A stretch of DNA of 64,000 nucleotides, from positions 434,001-498,000 of the forward strand of contig NZ_QPMM01000001.1 of the NCBI RefSeq assembly GCF_003419895.1, given 5' to 3'. Below, in pieces: positions 50,861-59,577 of this stretch. How positions within the stretch are numbered: position 1 is the stretch's first letter; each line of letters opens with the position of its first letter. The position numbers and the translations under genes were made by a program. Under the pieces are notes generated by a model. It had not been told where the DNA came from. It made no database searches and saw only the letters and a list, made by a program, of their open reading frames with translations. Origin of the DNA: Chitinophaga silvatica. Its GTDB lineage: Bacteria > Bacteroidota > Bacteroidia > Chitinophagales > Chitinophagaceae.

Positions 50861-53800
50861 ATGGAAAAAGTCAACCCGTCGGATACTTGCCGTCGAAGAT
50901 CTGCTTTATGCAAGTACTTACTCATTATGAAGCTATCATTCTTTATTGTATTCCTTTCATGTATGCAAGTTGCTGCCGCTGGTTACTCCCAGCGGAAGAT
51001 CAGTATTAAAATGAAGGACACAGAAATTAAAAAAGTCCTTGACCGTATTGCTAATCAGTCTGATGTCCATTTCCTGTATAGCAACAGGAAAGTGGATCTC
51101 CATCAGAAAATTAGCGTGTGGGCCAACGAAGAATCTCTTGATGTAGTCTTAAATAAAGTCCTGAATGGTTCCGGTTTTACCTGGCAGGAATTAGATAATC
51201 AACTGGTGGTTATCTTACCAAGTAGTACCGCCTGGGATAATATTAAAGTAAAAGGTAAGATTACAGGAGCTGATGATAATATTCCTCTACCCGGTGTAAC
51301 CGTTCAGGTAAAAGGAACAACAATTGGTACGCTTACAGATGAAAACGGAAATTTTACACTTGATGCCCCGGCAGGTGGACAGCTAATTTTCAGGTATGTA
51401 GGATATGAAGTGCTTGAAATGCCTGTAAAGGCGAATATGGATGTACAGCTGAAAAAATCTTCCAGTGCACTTACAGAAGTAGTAGTAATCGGGTATGGAG
51501 TAACACAGAAGAAAGACCTTACCGGATCAGTGGTAAGTGTTACTCCCAAAGAGTTTAACAAAGGAATTATAAGTAATCCCGTACAGGTTTTACAAGGTAA
51601 GGTAGCCGGCCTGGTTATCAGCAAACCGGGTGGAAATCCTAATGGCAAAGTTAGTATAAGCCTCAGAGGAGCCTCTTCCCTCAGTGCCAGCAGTCAACCT
51701 TTATTTGTAGTAGACGGAATTCCGGGAATCGATATAAATGCAGTACCGCCGGATGACATTGTTTCGATAGATGTATTGAAAGATGCTTCCGCCGCTGCTA
51801 TATATGGTTCCAGAGGCGCTAACGGGGTAATAATCGTAACAACCCGCCGCGGAAAAGATGGTGCGCCTCAGGTATCATATAGCGGATATGTGGGGATCGA
51901 CAAAATTTCGAATACCTATGGAGTATTAAACGCAGATCAGTACCGTCAGTATTTGAAAGACAATAACATTAATCCAACCGGTTTCGATCTGGGTTCTTCT
52001 ACCAATTGGCAAAAGGCTGTTACCCGCACCGGGCTTAGTCATAGTCATAATCTTTCGATGAGCGGAGGAAAAGATAATACCAGATACAGTGCCTCTGTTA
52101 ATTACCTTAATAATGAGGGCATTGTAATAAACTCAGGTTTAGAAAGAATGATAGGCCGCATTACCCTGGATCAGGGAATGTTTGATAACCGTTTACGTCT
52201 GGGATTATCAATGAACTATGTTGGAGAAAAAAACAGATATACAGGACAGGACCCTGATGGAAATGGTGATAACAGAATCTGGGAACAAATGATTGCCTAC
52301 AATCCAACTGCTCCTGTTTATAATGCAGACGGAACTTTTTTTGAGAAGCTGGATATTAATGACAACTACAATCCCGTAGCTCTAGCTAACCAGATAAAAC
52401 ATCAAAGGGCAATGAATAAATTCATAGGTTCTGCAAAAGCAACCTATGATATTACAAAACACCTGACCTATGATTTATTATTAGGGCTTGAAAGAGCATC
52501 CAGCGATCGTGGATTGTATTATTCTAAAGAATCTCCTGTTACCGAAGGTGCCGGAAGCAATGGTACTGCTACCCGTGCCTCAAAAACCTGGGATAACAAA
52601 ACATTGGAAACCTATTTTACATACAACCAGCAATGGCAAAGGAGTATCCTGAAAGTAACCGCAGGGTATTCCTATCAAAACTTCTTTACAAACAGCATGT
52701 CGGCCGGCAATACGCAATTTGTATCCGATATCTTTAGCTATAATAACTTAGGAGCTGGACAGGGAGATCAGCCTGCCGTATCTTCCGGCGCGGAAGAGAA
52801 TTCCCTCGTTTCCTTTATTGGTCGTGCCTTCTACAGCTACCACGATAAGTACTTGTTAACAGGTACCGTCCGAAGAGATGGTTCCACCCGTTTTGGTAAA
52901 GATCGTAAATGGGGAACATTTCCTTCAGCATCATTGGCTTGGCGCTTAACTCAGGAACCATTTCTTCAAAACAGTAATTGGTTACAGGACTTGAAATTTC
53001 GTGTAGGCTATGGCGTAACTGGTAACCAGGAAATCCAGAACTATAAATCACCTCTTACCTATGCACCAGGTGGTAAAGTTTTGGATAATGGTCGTTGGGT
53101 TACTTCTTACCAGATCGGACAGAACGAAAATCCTAATCTGCGCTGGGAATCAGCCGCCCAGTTCAACGCCGGGTTCGACTTCACCATGTTTAAAGGCCGG
53201 CTCAATGGAACTATAGAATATTACGATAAGAGAACCAAGGATCTCTTGTTTAATTACAACGTACCATCACCTCCTTATCTATTCCCTACAATGCTTGCCA
53301 ACGTAGGAAAGATCAGTAATAAGGGGCTTGAGCTTTCTTTAAGCGGTGCAGTTATTGAACATAAAAACTTCAGCTGGAATGCTTCTTTTAACATCTCCCG
53401 CAACTTTAATAATATTGTCTCCATTGCCAATGATCAATTCAAAAGTGATGCAATTTATGATGGAACAGTTGGTGCAAGAGGGCTAACTGCCGTGCAGATT
53501 GTAAAAGTGGTACCCGGATATTCAATCGGTACTTTCTATATACCTCATTATATTGGAATTGATGCCAATGGTAATCAACAGTTCGAGGATATAGATAAAA
53601 GCGGTGGGTTCGATTTTCGTAGCGATAGCCGGGTTGCCGGTAATGGATTGCCGAAATACCAGGCTGGATTAGCTAATACTTTCAGATATAAAAACTTCGA
53701 TTTAAACTTCCTGTTACGTAGCCTTTTCGGTTACCAAATATTTAATGCAACAGATCTGGTACTGAGCGACCGTTTCAGTCGCCTGCCTGGCCGAAATGCG

Positions 53801-54100
53801 ATGGCCAGGTATGCCGACAGCAAAATTAAAGGCACTTATGTATCAGACAGATTTATTGAAAATGGTGCTTTCCTGCGTTTAGACAACTTCACATTTGGCT
53901 ACAATATTCCGGCAGCCAATAGTAAGTTGTTCGCCAATCCAAGAGTATATATTTCTGGTCAGAACCTCTTTATCCTGACCAAATACACCGGCCTTGATCC
54001 AGAGTTACCCATTGATGGCCTTGCACCAGGCATCGATAACCGTAACGTATATCCAAAAACAAGATCTTTTGCAGTAGGCTTTACGGTTAATTTCAAATAA
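50861..54100 (+). CDS. SusC/RagA TonB-dependent transducer with STN domain
   Basis: From ATG 50861 this has 1079 residues. A long n-region precedes a signal helix (MKLSFFIVFLSCMQVAAAGY), then an STN secretin/TonB signalling domain (IKMKDTEIKKVLDRIANQSD onward, about 70 residues), a carboxypeptidase-like domain, a plug (VVVIGYGVTQKKDLTGSV; DASAAAIYGSRGANGVII) and a beta-barrel ending GFTVNFK. The STN domain shows that it signals through the adjacent FecR to the ECF sigma factor as well as importing glycan. The start is uncertain: 50741, 50861 and 50927 are all in frame; 50927 begins right at the signal helix. Confidence 0.9.
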   Translation: MEKVNPSDTCRRRSALCKYLLIMKLSFFIVFLSCMQVAAAGYSQRKISIKMKDTEIKKVLDRIANQSDVHFLYSNRKVDLHQKISVWANEESLDVVLNKVLNGSGFTWQELDNQLVVILPSSTAWDNIKVKGKITGADDNIPLPGVTVQVKGTTIGTLTDENGNFTLDAPAGGQLIFRYVGYEVLEMPVKANMDVQLKKSSSALTEVVVIGYGVTQKKDLTGSVVSVTPKEFNKGIISNPVQVLQGKVAGLVISKPGGNPNGKVSISLRGASSLSASSQPLFVVDGIPGIDINAVPPDDIVSIDVLKDASAAAIYGSRGANGVIIVTTRRGKDGAPQVSYSGYVGIDKISNTYGVLNADQYRQYLKDNNINPTGFDLGSSTNWQKAVTRTGLSHSHNLSMSGGKDNTRYSASVNYLNNEGIVINSGLERMIGRITLDQGMFDNRLRLGLSMNYVGEKNRYTGQDPDGNGDNRIWEQMIAYNPTAPVYNADGTFFEKLDINDNYNPVALANQIKHQRAMNKFIGSAKATYDITKHLTYDLLLGLERASSDRGLYYSKESPVTEGAGSNGTATRASKTWDNKTLETYFTYNQQWQRSILKVTAGYSYQNFFTNSMSAGNTQFVSDIFSYNNLGAGQGDQPAVSSGAEENSLVSFIGRAFYSYHDKYLLTGTVRRDGSTRFGKDRKWGTFPSASLAWRLTQEPFLQNSNWLQDLKFRVGYGVTGNQEIQNYKSPLTYAPGGKVLDNGRWVTSYQIGQNENPNLRWESAAQFNAGFDFTMFKGRLNGTIEYYDKRTKDLLFNYNVPSPPYLFPTMLANVGKISNKGLELSLSGAVIEHKNFSWNASFNISRNFNNIVSIANDQFKSDAIYDGTVGARGLTAVQIVKVVPGYSIGTFYIPHYIGIDANGNQQFEDIDKSGGFDFRSDSRVAGNGLPKYQAGLANTFRYKNFDLNFLLRSLFGYQIFNATDLVLSDRFSRLPGRNAMARYADSKIKGTYVSDRFIENGAFLRLDNFTFGYNIPAANSKLFANPRVYISGQNLFILTKYTGLDPELPIDGLAPGIDNRNVYPKTRSFAVGFTVNFK

Positions 54101-54115
54101 TAAAACAGGAACAAC

Positions 54116-55612
54116 ATGAAAATCAAATCGCTTAAATATATACTGCTGGCTGGTATAGCCACTTCTTTCTTCAGTTGTACAAAACTGGATGAGACCTTTT
54201 ACGACAGAGGAACAGATGAAAACTTCCTCAAAACCGAAGATGAGCTGAATGCCTTTGCAAACAATGCATATGCTAAATTAAGAGGATATCGCGATAGCTA
54301 CTGGAAGATGAATGAGGTAACCACCGACGAAACTACGGTTCCTTCGAGAGGAGCTGATTGGAATGAAGGTGGGTTATGGCGTGTATTAATCAGCCATGAG
54401 TTTCCGATACCACATCAGTATATCAATGATATGTGGAACTTCATTTACAGGGATGGTGTAAATCCTGTGAATGCAATACTACAGAAACTGGAAGAGTCGA
54501 CCGTTGTGCTACCGACTAAAGACCAGATCATAGCTCAAATGAAAGTATTGCGTGCATTTCATTATTATCTGGCTATGGATGCATTTGGAAATATTCCTAT
54601 CGTAACTTCTTTTAAACAAACAGATCCACCGACTAATACACCAAGAGCGCAGGCCTTTACTTTTGTGGAGAAGGAAATCCTCGACAACATCAATGGTTTA
54701 CCTGCTACCCTGAATACTAAAAACTACGGGAAAGTAACTAAGGGTATGGCTTTCATGTTACTGGCAAAATTGTATGCCAATGCGGAAGTATATACCGGTG
54801 CTGCCAGGTGGAACGACTGTATTAAGATGTGTGATTCCGTTACCAAACAAGGTTATCAGCTGGAAGCAAACTACTTCAATAATTTCTCTACTCATAATGA
54901 AGATTCAAAAGAGAATATTTTTGTAGTGCCTTACGATGCCATCAATGCAAAAGGTATGATGCTCCATTATCTTACACTACACTATAACAGCAGGTATACC
55001 TACGGGCTACCTAGTTCGCCATGGAATGGCTGGTGTACATTGCAGGCTTTCTATGAAGCGTATGAAGATACAGACAAGCGTAAAACCATGTTCCTGGAAG
55101 GACAACAATATTCACAGGATGGAGTTGCGCTTAAGACAGAACAAGGCGATCCGCTAATTTTTACCCGTACCATTAATGATCTGGCGGATGCAAAACAAAC
55201 AGAGGGAGTACGTATTGTGAAGTATGAAATTCAGAAAAACACTCCTTATTCCGATCAGGATAATGATCTTGTAATTTTCCGTTATGCCGATGCATTAATG
55301 CTGAAAGCAGAAGCTTTATTACGTACCGGACAGGAAGGGGATGCGCTGATTTTAGTTAACAATGTGCGTGCCCGTAATTTCGAAGGAGCTAATCCATTAA
55401 AATCATTAACACCTGATATTTTATTGGCAGAGCGGGGCCGCGAATTTATTTGGGAAGGTTGCAGAAGACAGGATTTGATTCGTTTTGGAAAGTGGAATAG
55501 TGCATGGCAATTCCATCCGGCAGATGCAGAATATCGCAAATTGTTTCCGATTCCGCAGGCACAGTTGGATGCTAATCCTAATCTGAACCAGAACCCAGGT
55601 TATATTAAATAA
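54116..55612 (+). CDS. SusD/RagB-family glycan-binding lipoprotein
   Basis: This 498-residue lipoprotein starts MKIKSLKYILLAGIATSFFS with lipobox FFSC (Cys21). It has the SusD body with helical repeats (QMKVLRAFHYYLAMDAFGNI) and the C-terminal LLAERGREFIWEGCRRQDLI pattern. It starts 15 bp after SusC and is the surface-binding partner of the STN-type SusC. A terminator follows. Confidence 0.93.
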   Translation: MKIKSLKYILLAGIATSFFSCTKLDETFYDRGTDENFLKTEDELNAFANNAYAKLRGYRDSYWKMNEVTTDETTVPSRGADWNEGGLWRVLISHEFPIPHQYINDMWNFIYRDGVNPVNAILQKLEESTVVLPTKDQIIAQMKVLRAFHYYLAMDAFGNIPIVTSFKQTDPPTNTPRAQAFTFVEKEILDNINGLPATLNTKNYGKVTKGMAFMLLAKLYANAEVYTGAARWNDCIKMCDSVTKQGYQLEANYFNNFSTHNEDSKENIFVVPYDAINAKGMMLHYLTLHYNSRYTYGLPSSPWNGWCTLQAFYEAYEDTDKRKTMFLEGQQYSQDGVALKTEQGDPLIFTRTINDLADAKQTEGVRIVKYEIQKNTPYSDQDNDLVIFRYADALMLKAEALLRTGQEGDALILVNNVRARNFEGANPLKSLTPDILLAERGREFIWEGCRRQDLIRFGKWNSAWQFHPADAEYRKLFPIPQAQLDANPNLNQNPGYIK

Positions 55613-55625
55613 TAAAAATCCAAAC

Positions 55626-55664
55626 AAGAAGGTGTTGGCTATAACATAGTCAATACCTTCTTTT
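55626..55664 (+). terminator. Terminator after the sigma/FecR/SusCD operon
   Basis: A 12-bp stem AAGAAGGTGTTG (55626-55637) pairs with 55651-55662 with one G-T wobble, and TTTT follows. It lies between convergent genes and probably separates the SusCD operon from the fucosidase gene. Confidence 0.75.
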
Positions 55665-55676
55665 GGTATGTTGATA

Positions 55677-56234
55677 TTATTCTGTTCTCAGGTTTTTTAC
55701 CGGATTTGAGAAAGCAGCTTTAATGGATTGTGTGCTCACAGTTGTGATAGTAATCAGCAGAGCCAGCAAAGCGGTACCAATAAATATAAAAGGACTGATG
55801 CTAATATGGTAGTCGTATTTATTTAGCCAGCTACTCATTATCCATAGTGCGATAGGAGAAGCAATGAGGCAGGCTAGTAATACTATCCAGATAAATTCTG
55901 TCGACAATAAAACCCATAAATGTAAAACAGAAGCTCCTAAGACCTTTCTGATTCCTATTTCTCTGGTTCTTCTGTGTGCAACATACATGGCCAGTCCAAA
56001 CAATCCAAGGCAGGAAATTAGGATGGCCAGAACGGAGAAAATGATTGCCAGTTTGCCTACCTGTTTTTCTGTCTCAAATTTTTTGGCAAAATCCTGGTCT
56101 GTAAAAGTGTAGGAAAATGGTAGAGAAGGATCGTATTTTTCAAATATAGCTTTTACCTTATTAAGAGCCAGTGATGTATTTATAGTGGGTTTTATGCGTA
56201 ATAGTATTGCATTGGAATGTTGTACACCAAACAT
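55677..56234 (-). pseudogene. Truncated ABC transporter permease (FtsX/MacB type), C-terminal remnant
   Basis: The 185 residues match only the C-terminal quarter of large FtsX-like permeases (usually about 800 residues): the end of the periplasmic domain (FSYTFTDQDFAKKFETEKQVG), then three membrane helices with the conserved RRTREIGIRKVLGAS loop and the family's terminal SIKAAFSNPVKNLRTE. Family-like sequence extends upstream of the first Met for about 15 codons (SIVRFI) and then meets an in-frame stop. There is no N-terminal half, so this is a remnant of a deleted gene. It lies between the SusD gene and the fucosidase, opposite in direction to both. Confidence 0.75.
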
Positions 56235-56308
56235 GATAAAGCGGACAATGCTTCTGAATCGGAATGTATATCTTATGGCTATTCACCTACTCGAATATTT
56301 ATTCGGAT

Positions 56309-56452
56309 TTACTTAGGCCAGGCTTTCTTATAAGCTTTTATCTTCATTGGTAAAAATGTTTTTTTGTGCATATTCGGGAAGTCTGCATTATATAAAGTGA
56401 AAATATCATTATTGTGGCTAATAGAAGTTATTAATTTTGGAGATTCAACGAT
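56309..56452 (-). pseudogene. Possible C-terminal gene fragment
   Basis: A minus-strand frame closed by TAA (56309-56311) and opened after a TAG reads 47 codons with protein-like sequence (SHNNDIFTLYNADFPNMHKK, ending with YKKAWPK). The only Met residues are internal. Together with the adjacent ABC permease remnant it could mark a deletion scar. It overlaps the promoter and first bases before the fucosidase gene, and the reading could be chance in AT-rich DNA. Confidence 0.25.
56412..56439 (+). promoter_or_regulatory. Candidate promoter of the fucosidase gene
   Basis: TTG at 56412-56414 and an exact TAnnTTTG match (TAATTTTG, 56432-56439) are separated by 17 bp, giving a predicted leader of about 20 nt before ATG 56467. 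This is the best -33/-7 pair seen in the window. Confidence 0.55.
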
Positions 56453-56466
56453 CTAAATTCTCTGTT

Positions 56467-57909
56467 ATGAAAAAATGCTGGATAGGAGCCTTCCTGTTGT
56501 TGTTTAGTGTATCTCTCTCCGCACAGAAAAAATATGAGGCAAATTGGAATTCTCTGAATACGAGGGGAATACCTACCTGGTTTAATGATGCGAAATTCGG
56601 AATATTTATTCATTGGGGCGTATATGCGGTACCGTCATTTGCGGTAGTGGCACCGGGAGGATATTCTGAATGGTATTGGTATACATTAAACAGTGGTAAT
56701 AAGGCGAATATTGAGTTCCACGAGAAGAATTTTGGTAAAAATTTCCCGTATCAGAACTTTGAAAAGCAATTTACTGCCTCTCTTTATAATCCTGAACAGT
56801 GGGCAAATGTTTTCCGCAGATCAGGAGCTAAATATGTAGTACTTACTTCCAAACACCACGAAGGTTATTGCCTGTGGGATAGTAAAGAGGCTGATGCAGC
56901 ATGGGGCCGTCCCTGGAATGCAGTTACAGGAACACCGAAGCGCGACTTGTTGGGGGATCTTACTAATGCTGTAAGAAAAGAAGGATTGCGTATGGGCTTT
57001 TATTACTCTTTATACGAATGGTATAACCCTATCTGGCAGAAAGATAAAGCTAAGTATGTAGATGAGGTGATGACTCCACAGTTTAAAGACCTTGTTACAA
57101 AATACAAACCTTCTGTTATCTTCTCAGATGGAGAGTGGGATCAGTCGGATACTGCCTGGAAGAGCCCTTCCTTGCTGGCATGGTTGTTTAACGAATCACC
57201 GGTAAAAGATGAGGTAGCAGTTGATGATCGTTGGGGAAATAACACAAGAGGAAATAATAACGGATCTACCTATCTGACATCTGAATATGGAAGCGGAATG
57301 CAGCCAGGTGTAATCTGGGAAGAGAGCCAGGGTATCGGACAATCATATGGTTATAACCGTATGGAAAGTGCAGATGATTACAAAAAGAGTGCAGAGGTAA
57401 TCCTGATGCTGGTTGATATTGTATCCCGTGGTGGCAACCTGTTATTGGATATAGGCCCAACAGCCGATGGACGTATTCCTGTTATTATGCAGCAAAAACT
57501 GTTAGACATTGGAAAATGGCTGGATGTAAATGGTGAAGCTATCTATAATACAAAACCATACAAGGTTTCCCGTCAATGGAGTAGCACAAATATTCCGGCA
57601 ACAGACAAGGAAGCGTATATGTCGAAATACAAGGTGTCTGAGCTGGTGAAACCATCTAAAGAGCATGCAAATATCGAAATGTTCTTTACTGCGAAGCCAG
57701 GGGTTTTATATTGCTTCCTGCCTTCTTTCCAGGATAAGGTAGTGATTAAAGATTATCCTCAAACCAGCAAAAAAGCTACCATTGAGGTATTAGGTACTAA
57801 AAAGGTAATCAATTGCAATTCTAAGGGTAAAGATCTGGTAGTGGATCTGTCGAACTTACGACCAGGTGATATTGGAGAAGGGCCGATTGTGATTAAATTG
57901 AAAGGTTAG
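56467..57909 (+). CDS. Secreted alpha-L-fucosidase (GH29)
   Basis: From ATG 56467 this 480-residue enzyme has a signal peptide ending LSAQ. GH29 hallmarks are WFNDAKFGIFIHWGVYAVPS (residues 39-58), YVVLTSKHHEGYCLWDS, the GFYYSLYEWYNP segment and the nucleophile Asp221 in IFSDGEWDQ. The family cleaves terminal alpha-L-fucose with retention. A C-terminal beta domain (about 370-480) ends the protein. It has its own promoter, separate from the sigma/FecR/SusCD operon. With the GH20 enzyme downstream it points to fucosylated, N-acetylhexosamine-bearing glycans. Confidence 0.92.
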   Translation: MKKCWIGAFLLLFSVSLSAQKKYEANWNSLNTRGIPTWFNDAKFGIFIHWGVYAVPSFAVVAPGGYSEWYWYTLNSGNKANIEFHEKNFGKNFPYQNFEKQFTASLYNPEQWANVFRRSGAKYVVLTSKHHEGYCLWDSKEADAAWGRPWNAVTGTPKRDLLGDLTNAVRKEGLRMGFYYSLYEWYNPIWQKDKAKYVDEVMTPQFKDLVTKYKPSVIFSDGEWDQSDTAWKSPSLLAWLFNESPVKDEVAVDDRWGNNTRGNNNGSTYLTSEYGSGMQPGVIWEESQGIGQSYGYNRMESADDYKKSAEVILMLVDIVSRGGNLLLDIGPTADGRIPVIMQQKLLDIGKWLDVNGEAIYNTKPYKVSRQWSSTNIPATDKEAYMSKYKVSELVKPSKEHANIEMFFTAKPGVLYCFLPSFQDKVVIKDYPQTSKKATIEVLGTKKVINCNSKGKDLVVDLSNLRPGDIGEGPIVIKLKG

Positions 57910-57933
57910 GCATTAAAGTATATTTAACTCAAA

Positions 57934-57974
57934 GGCTTATCAGAATTAAATTTCTGGTAAGCCATTTTTATTTT
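57934..57974 (+). terminator. Terminator after the fucosidase gene
   Basis: A perfect 12-bp stem GGCTTATCAGAA (57934-57945) with its complement (57952-57963) and a 6-nt loop is followed by ATTTTTATTTT. It lies 25 bp after the stop codon. Confidence 0.85.
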
Positions 57975-58060
57975 GGATATTACAAAAATGTTGTTGGGAT
58001 CCAAAGTTGTCAGGCTTCTGAATATTGTAAATATGGGTGCCGCGAATACACGGAAAATGG

Positions 58061-58594
58061 ATGAAAATGAAATCATTTACTAGTTTAAGCATATTGATTG
58101 CATGCATCGTTATATATACTTCAACTCAGGCACAGAGTGGCCGGCAGAGTAGGTGCAGCGTGATTATAGATCCCAGCTACAATGGCAAGGTTGGCATTTA
58201 TAATAGCGCCTTTAAGTTAGTTAAATATCTGAAACACAGTGAAAGTAAAGAAGAAGACGATTGTTTGGTATTTAGTATTAAAGGTGAAAATGATAGTATG
58301 TTTTTCGGAACAATAGGTTATGCTATTGCGGGATCTAAACAGGATGGCTGGATAAAAAAAACAAAATACATTGGCCTATATTCCAGGGCATATAATGGTG
58401 ATCTATTAGTTTATGAATTGCCGGATATAAAATCTAAGAAAACTGTCATAAAAGAATACCTGGTGGATTTATTACCGGTAATAAGTTGCAGAAATGGATG
58501 GGTTAAGGTTATTATAAAGTTGGATAATAAAACTATTTCGGGTTGGCTGCCTCCGGAGATGCAGTGTGATAATCCATTTACAACATGTAACTAG
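58061..58594 (+). CDS. Small secreted protein of unknown function
   Basis: From ATG 58061 this is a 177-residue exported protein with signal peptide KSFTSLSILIACIVIYTSTQ, cleaved near AQS. The mature part has beta-strand alternation and ends with VKVIIKLDNKTISGWLPPEM and a Cys-containing tail (CDNPFTTCN). The GWLPPEMQC-type ending resembles the SH3-like tail of some Bacteroidota secreted proteins, but no family is certain. ATG 58067 is an equally good start. Confidence 0.55.
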   Translation: MKMKSFTSLSILIACIVIYTSTQAQSGRQSRCSVIIDPSYNGKVGIYNSAFKLVKYLKHSESKEEDDCLVFSIKGENDSMFFGTIGYAIAGSKQDGWIKKTKYIGLYSRAYNGDLLVYELPDIKSKKTVIKEYLVDLLPVISCRNGWVKVIIKLDNKTISGWLPPEMQCDNPFTTCN

Positions 58595-58643
58595 AAAAAA
58601 AGATTATTTTTTCTATATTTATTGAAAACCCAACTCCACGATT

Positions 58644-59549
58644 ATGAATAGAAGAGATTTTCTTACCAAAGGTAGCTTTGCACTTGCCGGTCTATCTTTT
58701 ACTTCCCGGTTATACGCTATGAGCGTATCTAAGCCAATATTAGGGGTACAGCTTTATTCTATCAGGGATGATATGAAGAAAGACCCTGCCAATACGCTGA
58801 AGCAGTTATCGGCAATGGGCTATAAATATGTAGAACATGCAGGATACAGAAACCGCCAATTCTATGGTTATTCGGCAAAAGACTTTAAGAAACAGTTAGA
58901 TGATCTTGGCCTGTTAATGCCAAGTGGCCACACTGTTTTAGGGAAACAGCATTGGGATGCAGCCAAAAAAGACTTTACCGATGAATGGAAATATACTGTA
59001 GAGGATGCCGCTGCAGTAGGTCAGCATTATGTGATAAGTCCATGGTTGGATGAATCATTGCGCAATGATTATGATAGTTTCATGGCTTTCATGGATATTT
59101 TCAATAAAAGTGGCGCCTTATGTAAGCGTTCCGGAATGAAGTTCGGTTATCATAACCATGATTTTGAGTTTAGTAAACAAATAAACGGTAAAAAAATATT
59201 CGATCTGATACTTCAGAGTACAGATCCGACTTTAGTTACCCAGCAGTTGGATATAGGTAATATGTATCATGCTGGTGGGGTTGCCTTAGATATTATGAAG
59301 CAGTATCCGGGCAGATTTGAGCTGATGCACGTGAAAGATGAAATAAAAGCTGCAAAAGGTGGAGAAATGGGGCATGAATACGAGAGCACAGTACTTGGGA
59401 AAGGAATAATTCCGGTGAAGGAAATATTAGAGGTAGGAAAGAAGAATGGAACAAGATATTTTATCATCGAACAGGAATCCTATCAGGGGCAGGCGCCTAT
59501 AGATGCTGTAAAAGATGATTTAATCGTAATGAAGAAATGGGGATTTTAA
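58644..59549 (+). CDS. Tat-exported sugar phosphate isomerase/epimerase-like TIM barrel
   Basis: This 301-residue protein has a twin-arginine signal (NRRDFLTKGSFALAGLSFTS) and an AP-endonuclease-2/xylose-isomerase-like TIM barrel: ILGVQLYSIRDDMKKD, YKYVEHAGY, MKFGYHNHDFEF (metal His), QLDIGNMYHAGG and MHVKDEIKAAKG (His, Asp). Exported members of this superfamily are common near Bacteroidota glycan loci and may act on periplasmic sugars or 3-keto-sugars. It lies 28 bp before the GH20 gene and is probably co-transcribed with it. Confidence 0.82.
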   Translation: MNRRDFLTKGSFALAGLSFTSRLYAMSVSKPILGVQLYSIRDDMKKDPANTLKQLSAMGYKYVEHAGYRNRQFYGYSAKDFKKQLDDLGLLMPSGHTVLGKQHWDAAKKDFTDEWKYTVEDAAAVGQHYVISPWLDESLRNDYDSFMAFMDIFNKSGALCKRSGMKFGYHNHDFEFSKQINGKKIFDLILQSTDPTLVTQQLDIGNMYHAGGVALDIMKQYPGRFELMHVKDEIKAAKGGEMGHEYESTVLGKGIIPVKEILEVGKKNGTRYFIIEQESYQGQAPIDAVKDDLIVMKKWGF

Positions 59550-59577
59550 TATCCCCATTTTTTTATCATCTTGTGGA

